Shown here: one piece after another, positions 1-13,610 of the stretch
How the letters are laid out: each line of letters opens with the position of its first letter
How positions within the stretch are numbered: position 1 is the stretch's first letter
DNA from: Atopsyche davidsoni
Taxonomy: Eukaryota > Arthropoda > Insecta > Trichoptera > Hydrobiosidae
Direction of reading: 5' to 3'
Assembly (NCBI GenBank): GCA_022113835.1
Contig: JAILWY010000011.1
Span: forward strand, 4,402,001 to 4,466,000
Length of the DNA stretch: 64,000 bases
Made by a program: the position numbers and the translations under genes
The notes under the pieces: model-generated
What the model was told of the DNA's origin: nothing
Seen by the model: only the letters and a program-made list of their open reading frames with translations
The model's database searches: none

Positions 1-424
1 TTGAAATGATTTGAACACAGTTGTAAAATTGTGATTATATGACAACTTATGATTCTTATTTTTGCAATCCGTATTTATTATTAAAATATAATTATATAAA
101 TGACTGATACACAAAAGTTTTTTTATAAAAATTATACTTTTGTATAAAAAAGTACAACATGTGCATTGATCTCAATTTTTTTTGAAGTTACTGAAACGTC
201 TCCCTACTGTCCCACAAACGTTTATTTACAATCACATTTTCATAAAACAAAATTATCTTATAATTTACTTTAGAAAACTTAAATTATATACATTTTGTAT
301 AAATCGCTTTAAAACAGCTTTGGATAAATACGCCGAACGAAATAAATTCTCGGAAATAAAAAGAAAACCTGTTCAGCTAAGCTGGTTTTGAAAATAAGAG
401 GATATAATCAGGGATTAGTGATAA

Positions 425-545
425 TTAAGGATCGTTATCAGTGTGGCCCCGAAGTGAGCGCGCGGTCCTGAGAATTCATCCCCCGGCCCCGCCCCGTTCG
501 TGCCGGAAGAGCGGGTTAATTGAAAGAGGGCTGGTTTTGCTGGAC
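425..545. other. G+C-rich island
   Basis: GAGCGCGCGGTCCTGAG and CCCCCGGCCCCGCCCCGTTC stand out from A+T-rich flanks. No supported frame, TATA box or splice pair. Could be a regulatory element or a decayed repeat. Confidence 0.4.
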
Positions 546-2009
546 TTCCGTTTTCAAGCAGCGGATCTCTAGGAAATCATTTTTGCAATATTTTTAATTG
601 GCTCGGAAACAAGATAAGCCAATATAAGCACACTTCCTTGTGCAGGGACTTTCGCTGTTTCAGGCGTGGGAGATTGTTGATCGTGGATTTGTTATGTATA
701 AAAAAATAGGCATTGATAATAAATCTTAATCTAATGATTAATCACTTTTATCTATTTAAGTAAGTCATTCTGCAAAAAAATACTTGTATTTTTAACTATA
801 TTATTTGTAAGTGCGTAACCTATGTACCTAGGTGTATGGAAAAAAAGTGTTCTTATCATTTCGTGCGTGAAAAGATTTCCTAAGGTAATAATATTATTTC
901 CACTTACTGTATAAGCCATTAACTATAGTTACTTTTATCGCAAATAATATTCAAACTGGAAACATTTTGTTAAGACCTCTTCACTCACAAAAAATATAGA
1001 ACTCTTGAGTAATAAATGATCGCATCGTCAACGCATGATTTTATAAGAGAGCACGTTGCCTAATGTTACAAGCACCTATTGTATTCATTTCAAGAGAGCA
1101 CACGTACGTGTTTACAATCTGAAGAATGGCTTACATCCATGAAATTTTATAGTCGCATTATTAAAATGGCGCATTTCATCATTTTTAATATGATAAAAAC
1201 ATCTGAATATGTCCTACTTCTAAAACAAAATGTGTTTAAAAATAATTTAAATGATTAAATAATATAGAGAATGAAACATATAAACATTCTGTGTTAATAA
1301 AAAAATATTTTTTTTATATAAAATATATTTGTGTGATTTTTTCCACGTTTTTCCTTTGTGTTTAAAAATACTGACATATTTAAGTTAGTAATATTTAAAA
1401 AAAAACGTAGATAAAATCATAAAAATAGATTTTATTTATTTCACTTAGTAGTTTATGAAAAAAATTGTGATTTTGAGTTCATAATATCAATTGGCTACCG
1501 GAAATGAAATATTCTCAAAAATCATCTATAAATCGTCAATTTTTCGAAAGCCATTTAGGAAATAGCTTGAATCTTTTACAGTGTAGTTAAAGACTATCGT
1601 AGAGTACTATAGAAGTAGGCTCCAACAAAAGATCATAAAGCTTTATTTTAAGACTCTCAGTTTACATTGAAGGTCTCATTCCTTGAATGAGAAATAGGAA
1701 TCAAACTTGTGGCCTTCTATCGGATCTGGTTGTGTAGAGCAGACAGTAGTAGTATTGCAAGCATAAAAATAGTGTGAAGGGATCCTCCAAGCATGCCCTT
1801 AGACTATACTCGTTTTAACTTTATTTTAATGACGTGAGCACGATTCTTATAAAAATTATTAGAACTGAGAATTTTAGAGAAGTTTCATTTAGGAATTTAG
1901 GCATAAAAATATGATCAGACAAATGGCTAGGAGATTACATATTTTTTTAGCATGTGCTGGCGCTTTTCGGTTTAATAATGAATTTCATTTAACTTAAATC
2001 GATTACTGC

Positions 2010-2215
2010 AAGCGTGACATCTGAAATTCCTGATGATGGTTGCGCAATGAAAACGCCGACCGTGATTTGCGCGGCCTTTGCTAGCGTGCCAGATCTCCGG
2101 CGCGGGGCGCGCTCCCCAGAGGTCATGTTTAATCGAGGCCCTGCACCGTCCGCGCGACTCGCATTACCCGCCTCGCCCGAGCATTATGCTGTGATATGTA
2201 AAAATAATCGTTGCT
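2010..2215. other. G+C-rich island
   Basis: CpG-dense (GCGCGGCCTTTGC, CGGCGCGGGGCGCGC, CCGTCCGCGCGACTCGC). The short plus-strand open frame has no known domain. Possibly regulatory. Confidence 0.4.
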
Positions 2216-2518
2216 GAATAAGGGTCTGCCCTTTCGCCTGCACTTGTTCCGTTACTGTCGACTCTCCATTGCTATTTTCTGAATGAAAATTAAACATTGA
2301 TTTAACTTTGATTTGTGATGCTCCATATTAAAAGAAATTATGAATAACAAAAATATATAATATAAGGATTTTTTTGTATGTGAGCGCTTTTTCCTTTCAA
2401 GAGCTTCTCCGGACCGGGTGGGTCCAAAGAAGACCTTAAAAGTTGAAAATGTTCATATTCTCTAAGCCATTTAGCTATTGTTCTTTGGATGTTCTTTATC
2501 GACAACGCATTTTATTAA

Positions 2519-2600
2519 ATATGTGTATATTTGCGTGAGAGTGTGTATATGTGTGGATGTGAGGGCGTGTGGGGGATGTGGGTTGGTGTGCAGGTGTAAT
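2519..2600. repeat. GT-rich simple sequence
   Basis: Runs of GTGTGTATATGTGTGGATGT and GGTTGGTGTGCAGGTGT form a decayed (TG)n tract. Confidence 0.7.
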
Positions 2601-4419
2601 TAAGGGTACAGATAAAATTCTAACACCAGTTTATAATAAAACCTTTGACAGAACAAATATGGGTGAATGGATCGAGTCACTATGACATGGAAGCGATGGG
2701 GTGTGTTCGTAGTTCATCTGTGACTCATAATTTTCAAGTATTTTTTTATTTCATTAAATTGAAAAATATTTTATGTTTTAAGATTATAGTCAATCTAAAA
2801 GCTTGATTTTACAATTTAAAACAAAATCATATGTCTTATAAGTAATGTTAGCAGTAAAATTTTGAAAATTATTTTTAAATGCTTATTTGTTTACATACAA
2901 ATGGATTTGTGGTCATTTAAATAGTATTTTTTTTAAAATAAAGGGTTTTTAAAATCATGATCTACAAACTCATATTGTCAAATGTAATTCAAATTTATAT
3001 GATATGCGTAATTTAAAATATTTCTTTTAATATATTTAAGAGAATTATTTAATAATTTTTATAGTGGGATTTACTTTGAAAAAAAGTAAATAATTTGTAT
3101 CTTCTACTACAACAAATAATATTTATAGAAAAACTATATATTAAATTTGAAAACAGTTTTTTTTAAATTCAGCCATACATAAGTTTTTTTTCTGAAGGTT
3201 TATAATTGATAAAAATAATTTGAAGACATCATTCATGGACACATATTCAACAAGACATGTTTCAGGTAAACCTCCTGGACGTGCTCCTCCGTGGCGGTTA
3301 AATAATAATTAATTAGTCAAGGCCCAATTGCCCAAGCAGCCTTGTAGCTTATTAAACCCAAATCGTTTTAAACGTTCAAATATTTTATGAGATAAATTCA
3401 CAAATTTACTTACACATAGAAAAGGCGTTTTAGTATATCCACATATAAAATACAACCGTTCAAATTGCAAAACATAAAAATAATCCAAAATATAAAACAC
3501 AAACTTCTTTCAATAGTTTTTTCCTGAATGCATATTATTAAATATTTAAAAGATTTGCATTTGTATAGGTTTTTTTTCGGGGCACAGATTGTATGGCATA
3601 TTATTTTAGTTCACTTTTAACGCTTCAATTGTCTTTTCTTGAGTTTTCGGTTCTTTTAAATATAACAATTTAAACAGTGTGGGAATAAAAACATATGTTA
3701 CAAGATTCATTATTATTCCCCGAATACCACGTTACATTATTTACGTGACATTCTGTCGGATCCATCAAAAATATATCTTTCGAAGTTTCTTTGTCTTTAT
3801 GTATTATTCGGTAGCAATCAAGAAGGTGGAGTTTAAATAATTGTTTCAAAATTGAATATAATTATACTGTTTCGATTGTAAATTCTTGCTTCTCAAAAAA
3901 AAAAAAACACTTTATAGACAGTGGGTAGCCGCACTACATATAAAATATAAATCTTTTGATGTTTTATGATCGGTTTCTAAAATATGAACCTAGATAAGTT
4001 GCTATAACTAAAAACAGCTAAAACGGGTAGTAGATTATGAACGTTTTCAATTGTGAGCACATTCGTTTTTCACGGATTTTGTCTATAATGATTTTGATTA
4101 TAACAAATGATTATTGTCTTTTATGCTCAATTAAAATAGAAATTCAGAAGTATTAAGAATATAAGTATTAAATATTGTTGCTTGAGCAGTATCAACACTG
4201 CCATAATTTGCGAAATGTACGGCGCGTGAGCGTAGGTGTTTCAAAGTAATTGGATTTTTTTCACCTTTGATATATAGGTACTAATTGCTGTTCGATTATA
4301 ATTTCTCTTCGAAGTAATTTTATTGATACCGATCGAAATAAAGAAATAACAAAACCAATAAAACTACAAGCGACGCTATCTACGCCCGATATCAATATAG
4401 AACACAACAACTTGGATCT

Positions 4420-4462
4420 ATTATTATAATTATATATATATATTTATTTATATATATAATAC
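4420..4462. repeat. (TA)n-rich tract
   Basis: TATATATATATATTTATTTATATATATAA-type sequence, partly palindromic; a simple repeat. Confidence 0.8.
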
Positions 4463-5287
4463 TAATTATAGGGATAAACGAAATGTTGATGAATCGTATT
4501 TATGTGGTGTATATTTAATTTTGATAATGTTATAATAACACCGATGATTAAAACTTTAATAATTAATATGTAACACATTGTTTTAATGCTTTGAATCGAT
4601 TTTTTTAATAAGTTTCACGTCAAATACAGTTTTATATGAAATATGATTTACTGACATTAGTTTAATTGCATACGCTTTGAAATTTACTGTCAGGTCAGCG
4701 TTATAATATTTTCATAGACTTCCCATTTGTATAATATTTCAATTATACTAAAATTATTGTCAATGTATGTGTTTTATTCTAGCAAAATTATGTCATTTTC
4801 ATTTTTGGTGCACACTAGTTAACATTGGAAATAACAATAACCAATATAATATGTGGTACTCTTGTTTTTGGTCATTTATAGTACATTTTTTCGGTATTCG
4901 TTGGTTGTAATTTATTTGCTTTTTGCCGAGCGATTTTTTCTGCACACAATGAAAATGCGAATACATCTAATAACAACCAATGTTTCTATATTATTAAAAT
5001 GCGGTTTAACCAAATGATTAATAATAATCATTGAGTTGTGTCGATATAACATACTATAACGTACCCACATACTGATGATATATAAACAATTACAAATATC
5101 GACCGAAAAGTCTTTGTGTTTGGAAGATGTCTTTTCTTTTATACATTGTAGTTTTTGTACTGTTGATTGTTTTCAACAAAATAAATAATTACATTTTAAA
5201 TTTAAAACGTTATGTTGTTAGTTTTAATTGTGAAATAAAAACAGCTTATAACTTTGTTTATTGATAATCAGTGTTTCTTTTTTGGAA

Positions 5288-5359
5288 GCTTCTTGTGGTA
5301 TAGCTTGCAGTTCTGCTTCGTGTTCTTCCATTGTGCTGCTTCTCAAGGCACCTGCTTCG
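5288..5359 (-). other. Weak candidate exon, minus strand
   Basis: On the minus strand CGTACATTTACAG precedes a Glu/Ala-rich open frame, EAGALRSSTMEEHEAELQAI, continuing PQEASKKETLIINKQSYKLF. The composition is protein-like, but no good donor follows and the frame drifts into A+T-rich sequence. Unrecognised. Confidence 0.15.
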
Positions 5360-6224
5360 CTGTAAATGTACGTTTATGACCCAATCGAATTCTACATCCA
5401 AAGGGCATTGATTGTCCAGCGTCCTTGTGTAAGATTACATAAATCTTTAGATTGTTCAACTAGGTTGGCTTTACGACCTGTCCGTTTTACATTGAAATAT
5501 CATTACCCGTTTTCCATTGATATATCATTAAAAGCGACTATCCAATATCTACTTTTACATGTAAATATTGCGAGTAGAATTTATGCTACATTATAGTAAT
5601 TATTATTGTGATACCTGTAATTAATATGCAATTATCTTTTCTTCTACGATATATCTTACAGGTAATCGAGGTCTTTGAAATTCCACGTAATTTGCCTAAG
5701 GCCCTTGTTTCTCTCATGTTCGTCTTAATAATAATATATTGTTGACATATAAAACTAAATAAAAATATTAATGCTTGTATTTTTTTTTCGTTGATTATAA
5801 AACATAGACATAAATAGGTCATATTTTCATTTAGTATAATTATTATGCTTCACACTAACAACTTTATTATCATTCAACATTTATAACTCTCACATGTTAA
5901 GATATTTTTTTTTTATGTTGAATGCACTATGATGAATTATTTATTTAACATTTATTGTAAATCATTCGATTATTCATGTTATGGTTTTTAATTACCACAG
6001 TTATTTATATATCATAAGTGATATTTTGAGCTTTTCATGAATTTCTTTTCGATTTATCTTGTCTTTTTACAGACGATTCAATCACTTTCTCAACAAATAT
6101 CTTTGTTAAATAGAAAAATATTCTATGTTTTTCGATATGGCACTTAATTTTATTACGTCTATCCTTCGTCAATCCATACATGTGTTTCATACATACACTT
6201 TTTCTACAACCGTCTTAATAGACA

Positions 6225-6264
6225 AAATTATGAATGACGTTATAATTAACGTCATTCATAATTT
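6225..6264. repeat. Perfect inverted repeat (18-bp arms)
   Basis: AAATTATGAATGACGTTA, loop TAAT, TAACGTCATTCATAATTT. Each arm contains a TGACGT (CRE half-like) site. No T run follows that would suggest a polymerase III terminator. Confidence 0.95.
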
Positions 6265-6715
6265 CGTTTCAATACTGAAAGAAGCCTGCACTTAAACATT
6301 TAGCATTGAGTATTTTGACAACATTTTTTTTTTTGTGATGAATTAATTTTTTTTAGTTGATTGATGCATGTAAGATGTTGTTAATTTTTTTGATATCCAT
6401 TGGTAAATTTAATCAATGCTAGAATGACATTGATTTTATTTTAGCATGTTTATGTTATTAGAACACTCAACTATAAAAACGAAAGATACAAATCAATTAT
6501 TGCTAACATCAAACAAGATGAAATGGAACATCAATTAAAGTGCAGAATTCACAGTGATATATTTATTGTATAATCACCCACAAGATGCTAATTTCTCAGC
6601 GATACCAAAAGTGTCCATATACCATATTTTAATTCAGAATCTCCTAGATTATAACCGCCAAAACATAGAATTCACAATGATGAATCTCAGTTTAATCAAT
6701 TAAACCAAACACAGC

Positions 6716-6860
6716 GTGTTTCAGCTTTTCAATAGCCCGCTCGGATATCGAGCGGAGTGTCTCGCGCTCGGTCCAGGCGTCCCCGCTTTGCATAGCTGGC
6801 CAGCCCGCGGCGCGCACACCTGCAGCCAGCGCAGCCTCCCGGCAGGGGCACCCCTTCACT
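6716..6860. other. G+C-rich island
   Basis: It starts near a small stem, CCGCTCG GATAT CGAGCGG, then GCGGCGCGCACACCTGCAGC with an E-box (CACCTG). The 101-codon open frame across it is unrecognised. Confidence 0.4.
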
Positions 6861-9420
6861 CCTTTTCAGCAAACGCGACTAACCAAACGGCTAGAAGACT
6901 AGGAAAATTTCGTTTTAAATTCATATTTAATCGAAAAGTACTATCAATTTATATTACAATGATATCACTGTATCGGGCCGTGAGCGGATACGGTTGTCTT
7001 CTAACTCGAATACGTGTTTGACCCAACAGTCGTCCCAATAGATTGAACAAAAGAAGTTTTACTGCATTTTAATATTTGTGCTTCGGTGACTCTTGCTTGT
7101 CTCGTGCTAGCTAGATACTGGATACAAATACGCTACTAGCTGAAGTAATATTATTTAATATCATCGTTCGATTTATCAATGCCATAAATCTCTTTGTCAT
7201 TGGGACGACCGCGGCGTGGCACTGCGTATACTGTCGCTAATAACGAAATATACATTGCTTATATCGAATAAGGAATAAGTATATACAGTTGTGCAAGGCC
7301 CACCTTTCACTGTCATGTACCATCATGGGCAGACTTCTGATTTGCTGTAAGTTGTTATGGGAGAGCCATGAAAAAGACGCTGTTGCTTAATGGAGCTACT
7401 CATAACAAAAGATAAACTGTACATATTTGTATTACTCTTTTTGAAATTCATATAAAAGAAACTCTACAAAAGGATAAAACTAGGTTTTGACCTTAAATAC
7501 CCACCCCAAAAAAGTATTTTTTGATACGTTAAGGTATTATTTCCAAACAAAGCACAGGAAACTAGTTTTAAATATATTTATAATAATGAATTTTTATGTA
7601 AGGAACTTCCATAGCCAAGCAAATTAAGTTAGGGTATGAAATTGATGGTTAGGGGATCGTAATAAAAGGAAGAGTTTCTGGAATAATCATCATTAAAAAC
7701 ATTAAAGGCTTCACAACGAGAATCTATTCTCGGCTCTAGAATCTTGTTATAGCATTCAAAACGCATGACGATTTTTTTTCAGTTATGTGAAATTATATTA
7801 AATCATCGGTCAGTTAAGGCAGTTCGAGCTTAAAACAGGTTTGAGGAGGCAGTGGAAAATGCGAAAGCATTTCTCAAATCACTTGAGTTTTTAAAATACA
7901 GAAATTTAAGATTCACGTATCACTTTCATGCATCTCATGAAACTCGGTCGTCCTGTCGTTATGTCCAGCTGCCTCTGTTCAAGTTGCGACACGGCGCGGA
8001 CTCCTAGTACAGCGTTGTATAGCAAACGACTATTGCAGTTTTAAGCATGTTCTTGGGCCGCACATGACTGCTTCGGTGAATAGGACGTTGATAGATAACT
8101 TCGCCGCTAAGCCCGATATAAGTTCGGAATAAATTTAAATAGTATAGCAACTCGAACAGAGTGGGTTTTCGCCATTATTTATGCTTGCTATTTAATTCGG
8201 TTAGGATGTATGTGTATGTATGGATTTATGCAATCTTGTTGCTGTTTACTTGATTAAATGCGATATAGAGAGACTGCAGAGGACGTTACATTATTCAATT
8301 GAAACTCTGATAAAATACATTTATTGACTTGAAAATTTTAAATATATAATATATTGTATTCACACAAAACTGTAGCATGATATATTTTTATTTTTAATCC
8401 AACGAATATTAAATACATCATTACTTTTTTAAACTTAAACGTTTAAATATTATTTATTATGTTTATTTCTATAAGACTTATTAAAATTCAATAGTAATTT
8501 TTTAATTATTTTTTTTGTTGTTTTTTTGTTTGTGAATTGTATATTTCTAAAATGAATAATAAAAGAAAGAAAAAAGACGTCAATCCAATATAAAGCAGGG
8601 AGTGTAAAATCAACCCCTCCCTAGTATCTCAAAAAAAAACTACGATTTTCTCGTAATTTTAAGGGTATATAGTTGCAGTATAAATGCTTATTCATCTTAT
8701 ATTTTGAAGCATGGGTTTTTTGCTTCAGTAGTAGATTTACAGTTACTATTATACATGTTTTTTTAATTTCGACAATATTTATAATTGAATAATATTTTTT
8801 TTGTTTTTCTGTTTCTATTATATTTTCACAGTGAAGATATAAATAAAAAGTTATTGTTTATCATTATAATATTATATCATTATAATCTATTATATTCCTC
8901 ACTCACAAAATTGAATCATATTCGATCATGTAGTTATATTAGTTTGAAAATACTGTAGATTACAAAAAAAGTAGCACAACGGTGACATCTATGACTGGAA
9001 TCTCAGATTCTGTAGGTTTCCCTACAATTCAAGGGATGTTAGAGGCGTCTCTTTACTGAAGTTTACAGAGTGTTTTGGTTAGAAATTATGGGCGCGTGAG
9101 CACTCATCACGGATCTTTTTTTCTTGGGACTTGAGTGAGGTAATATTTAAGGAGATACTGCTGGTCTTTTTCATGCTTGTGTATAATACGGACCGTGCCT
9201 TTCATAGGTTTGTTGGTTAAAAATATAGTAGAAAATTTTCCGTGACTTTGCAGGCTAATTGATTATTCAGCAAGCCAATGCTCGGCACTCCCTCAGAGTG
9301 GTGAAACCCCTGGTGAATTACCCGTCGCGCCTCGCGTAAATAATGCCCACTCGGTTAAACTAACGTATAACTCACGATTAATCTTAAATTGTAATGTGTA
9401 ACCGTATGCTTGCTTTTCTT

Positions 9421-9500
9421 AATAAATACAGGCTTGACCCGGAAAATACATTTCGCGGTGTAGAACCCCCCCGAGAAAGAGAATCCACTGTAGTACATAA
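9421..9500 (+). repeat. Dispersed repeat, copy 1
   Basis: AATAAATACAGGCTTGACCC GGAAAATAC, then GTGTAGAAC, CCCGAGAAAGA and GTACATAA match 51739-51820 in the same order and strand. Probably a fragment of an unnamed transposable element. Confidence 0.6.
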
Positions 9501-10379
9501 ATAAAAAAGACGCCAAACCACTGTGGCACAGGAGGAGTTGGTTCAGTATTCACCTGTGTCTCGAAATAAAAAATTGAGAATCTCTCGCGTCGTTTATGGG
9601 CATGCTGTTTACGTAAAAACGTGTATTTAATTTATTTCTGGTAACATTAAACATTCTAGCTGGCAAGCTTTCAGAATGGCATTTTATTCATTTCCCTTTT
9701 ATATAATACAGTTCCTCAATGCATTTTAAATTTTCATAAATATTTTCAGCTATAATATAAAACAAGATTTTTGATTTTTTTTAATTTATACCCCCCCCTC
9801 ATCCCTCCCTTTTGATAGATGTTTACTTCTGTGCTTGTGGTTATTTTTAATTTAAATAAATAAATATATATTAAAAAGGCATCAAGTTACCATAACAGAA
9901 AGGGTGAGCGTTCATACGTTACCTCCAAATTAAAAAAATGGTTATTTTTGCTGTCGTTTATGCAACATGAGCCTTTTTTATGCCTCACAGGTTTGCAGTG
10001 TGACATTTTTTATATCTTATTTATTAATAATTCAATATCGTTTTAAATTTTTACAACACTTACTACTAATAAATGAGGTTTTTCTGTGACTTTCTATATT
10101 TCGATTACGTACCATCCCAAAGGAATAGTATTTGCTCATGGGTTATAGTAATACTTAATAATAAGTTAAATAAAAAAGTAAATATTTATTACGTTTCGAT
10201 CTTTTTACTTGTAGATGAACTCAAACATATATCCTGACGTTTTCTTTTGCATTGTAACATTGTACGCTTTAGTAAAAATTATTTTAAAAAATGGATTCTA
10301 GTTGGACACAGAATAAGGGATTTTAAACGCACTTTCTCTAAAATAAAGATCATTGATTTTTTTGGTTATTTATGGTCCA

Positions 10380-10600
10380 TTGTTTACGTATGAGCGTGTG
10401 CTCGCCTCATCTCCGGCTGCGCGAGGACTCTTGCCCGGCTTTGCTGCGAGCAGGCGTGGAAGCGGAACGGAATTATTGATGTCTTCAGAGACGGACGTCG
10501 CTCGGGCAACTTGCGTGTCTCTTATTCATCTGCCGGGCTTGCGGCGCTCCGTACAGACAGCTCGAGCTTCAGACAAATCGACGGCTCTCCACTTTACAAG
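10380..10600. other. G+C-rich island
   Basis: CGTGTGCTCGCCTCATCTCC to CTCCGTACAGACAGCTCG, CpG-rich, with GACGTC (10496). The 87-codon frame has no known domain and no start or splice context that favours coding. Confidence 0.4.
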
Positions 10601-10994
10601 CTGTTTTATTTTGTAGAATGGATTGCAGTGCTTTTTTAATTTAAAAAAAAAATACATAACCTAGAATCATGAAATGTAACAAAATAAATTTAAAATTTGA
10701 ATAAAACTGCTTTTATATCCTGGGACATTCTCTATCCTGGGCTAAGTACGGCTGTCCTCACGACTTCTAACCACTGGCGCAAATAACTAATTATTTTGTT
10801 TAGGGACAAGGCATTAGTCTGGTATTACTAATTATTATTTACTGTTATTATTATTATTAGCAATTATTCAAACCGTTTAACGATTTGAGTTATATCTACT
10901 GAACTTTTTTTTTAAACATGAGATATCCAATATTAAAATGAAATTGTTAAAAATCAAAATATAATAAATAAAAAATCACCATCACCAATTCACA

Positions 10995-11027
10995 TATATA
11001 ATGCAGACCCTGAGTCTGCATTATATA
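10995..11027. repeat. Perfect inverted repeat (14-bp arms)
   Basis: TATATAATGCAGAC, loop CCTGA, GTCTGCATTATATA, followed after a few bases by a long T run. A short hairpin of unknown role. Confidence 0.9.
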
Positions 11028-12574
11028 AACAGCATATTTTTTTTTTCTCAAATTGAGTTAGGAATTTTACGTTATTTATATTAAAAAAATGTAACGGAAT
11101 AAGAAATGATTATGATCTTAGTAATTACTAACAAAAGAATATTATTCAGCCGTATAATTTTTTTAGTAATTTGTAAATTTAAAACAAACAGATAAGTAAA
11201 AATGCAAAGGCTTTCAATATATAATGGTACATTACACGCGTGAAATGTTTGCACAATTTCATCCTGTATTATGTATTTTGTGTTTTTCTACCCTAATGCT
11301 GCCGTCGTAAGTCCTTCCACGTACGGAACTAAAACAACATATTCCGCGGATATTGATACACGCCCCTACTACGTGTCACTTTTGACTTGCGTACATTTTT
11401 GTGTCTACTGCAGAAAGCTATTATTCCGTAGGGGGTGCTTGACGTTGCCGTAAAGACCTCCAGCCGTACCCCTAAGGCCTGACACTTGCCAGAGAGAGAA
11501 ATCTTTAAAATTGTTTCAACATAGCAGGTAAATTTTTAAGATCTATTTTCGAAATAAACTTTCATAAAAATATTTTTATTTATTCTGATTGTTGAATAAA
11601 GAAACATGGTAAACAACAAGTTATTATATATGTGAGCACAAATATCTTTGATAGCCATATGATAATTGTGTATTTCTTAAGAAAAAGTGACGGGAATGAT
11701 TTCTATGCCTTTATTTAATAAATCAGTTTTTACGTAACACAGGTATTTTTTAATTTGATTGATTACTTGCGAGAGAGTAGTATGTTTTATATACTATGTC
11801 CATATATGCAGATAATTACAGCCAATCGTCATACAAATGTCAGTGTGTGCATATTTTTTCATATAGAAATATTTGAGATATGTGGTATGAACCCAGTTCA
11901 GTTATAAATACTTATGAAATGTCACATTAAAAATACATACAATGATCAGAATTTTTGCATGCTTTGAAATACGATTATTGTAAATACATTTATTTAAAGG
12001 TAAAGTGAGTCAAAAGATTAGGCTATATAATTTATTACCTAACTATAGATAATACTTAACTGTGGATAATTAATATTTAACCAAACGGTCTTGGGATTTT
12101 GTGATATAATATGTTTTCCCATCATGGGTATGTAGCTTTAAAATAGCCTAACATTTAGGAAATTATCACTTTTTTCCATTTGTTCCACTATGTCTCGCTA
12201 GATACGTCTCAGGAAGTTACATTAAATAACAACATGGGGTTTTGGTGTTTCACTTGTGTTTGACAATTAAAATTCTTGCACGTTTGTCACGATGATTGAT
12301 GTAAGTAATAATTGTCTCGTTTCATGTGTTAATTGATTACCTAAATATTGTTAGGATTCGACAATTTTTATTTGCTACAAACTATCGATTTTTCAATCTC
12401 CATATTTAAAAAACAAATTGACTAACCAAATGGTTTGGAGATAACGATAATAAAAGGTTCTTCACACTTACACAAAAAATGGTTTAAAATAGCACTTGAA
12501 TAGCGAAGGCGCTAACAAGCAAAATTGATCGCAATCTGGTAATTTTGTTATTTATTTTTGTGGTCAATGTTGCT

Positions 12575-12765
12575 AGTGCGTACTGTGCTTGTGTCGGGGG
12601 TCTCGACCGCCTCCCCCGCGCCCTGCCGCTACCTGTGGCCGCGTGGAAACAGCCATATAAAGTCATTAACGAACACACGCGTGTTTTATTGCATTCGCGA
12701 GAGTTACTGTATATCTGAGTGTAGCAGCTGCGAGCGTGCGTGCTCACACACCAGAATAGATCTGA
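12575..12765 (+). promoter_or_regulatory. G+C-rich island with TATA-like box
   Basis: GGCCGCGTGGAAACAGCCAT is followed by ATATAAAG (12655-12662), after CCTCCCCCGCGCCCTGCCGC. Downstream sequence to 12765 stays of balanced composition (ACACACGCGTG, GCATTCGCGAGAG). A possible core promoter on the plus strand, with no exon recognised. Confidence 0.35.
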
Positions 12766-13465
12766 CTAATGACGGCAATTAAGTCAATGGAGATATTCTA
12801 GATATGCAATCGCCGGTGCTACGATGTAGTCATCTTCTTTTATTGTAAAATCATATTATTTGTTAAAATATGCAAGGAAAAAGAAGGTGCTTAAAACTAA
12901 TCAAAAAAAAATTCTACATTAAAAAATCAACTAACTTAGGGTATCGAGTTTAGACGATCTAAATGAGACGAGACTTTTATATTTTATATTATTATTATTA
13001 TAGTATTTGAATTTTTGTTTCTATTATTTTCGTTTAAATCTAAAGATTATTTATTGAAAAACATTTCCAAACATCCCTACCCGGTTTCCTATATTATGCG
13101 TCTAAATACAAGTGCGTGGGTCGAGTCTGCATCGAGGGTGTTTGCTGGAAGACATGAGCTTGCTAAATGAATCGGACCTATGCTAAACATATTCTATTAA
13201 ATAATGTTTTGATACAAAATTATCGAAGCAGTACTCTCAATCAATGTACTTGTTTGAATTAAACCCTCAGTTATTGTTTTCTTATCAAAATACAAGCAAA
13301 TTAATATGAAAAATCTGTTATAATCGTTGTTTTTTTTTTGTAAATATCTATGCCGATTCGACATGATCTTAGATCGGACGACTTGCTTGCGACAGTTTGA
13401 ATTATGCTGTCGGCTTTTGAATCCTGAGCTGAACACGTTTTTGCGGTTCTTGAATTGTTTATGGT

Positions 13466-13610
13466 CCCCCGCGGTCCGCTCTCGTCCCCCGTGCCCCCCG
13501 TGCCCCCGTGCCCCCCGTGCGAGACTGGCGAGGCCCCCTCCTGCCCCTCCTGCCCCTCCTGCCCCTCCTGCCCCTCCTGCCCCTCCTGCCCCTCCTGCCC
13601 CTCCTACCCC
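13466..13610. repeat. C-rich minisatellite, TCCTGCCCC units
   Basis: Eight 9-base units TCCTGCCCC (13539 to 13610, the last one TCCTACCCC) follow a shorter (CCCCCCGTG)-like array from about 13485. All six frames stay open across it, giving Cys-Pro-Ser, Pro-Ala-Pro or Leu-Leu-Pro repeats and Gly/Arg/Ala repeats on the minus strand. None has a start, flanks or splice sites that support coding. Confidence 0.85.

Larger units (their letters stand above)
546..6224. other. Gene-free A+T-rich sequence
   Basis: Apart from the island at 2.0 kb, the GT and TA tracts and the weak exon at 5.3 kb, only poly(A)/poly(T) runs and short chance frames are seen. Confidence 0.6.
6861..12574. other. Gene-free A+T-rich sequence
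   Basis: Contains the first dispersed repeat, the 10.4-kb island and a hairpin at 11.0 kb. A C-run (CCCCCCCCTC) lies at 9790. Nothing else recognised. Confidence 0.6.
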
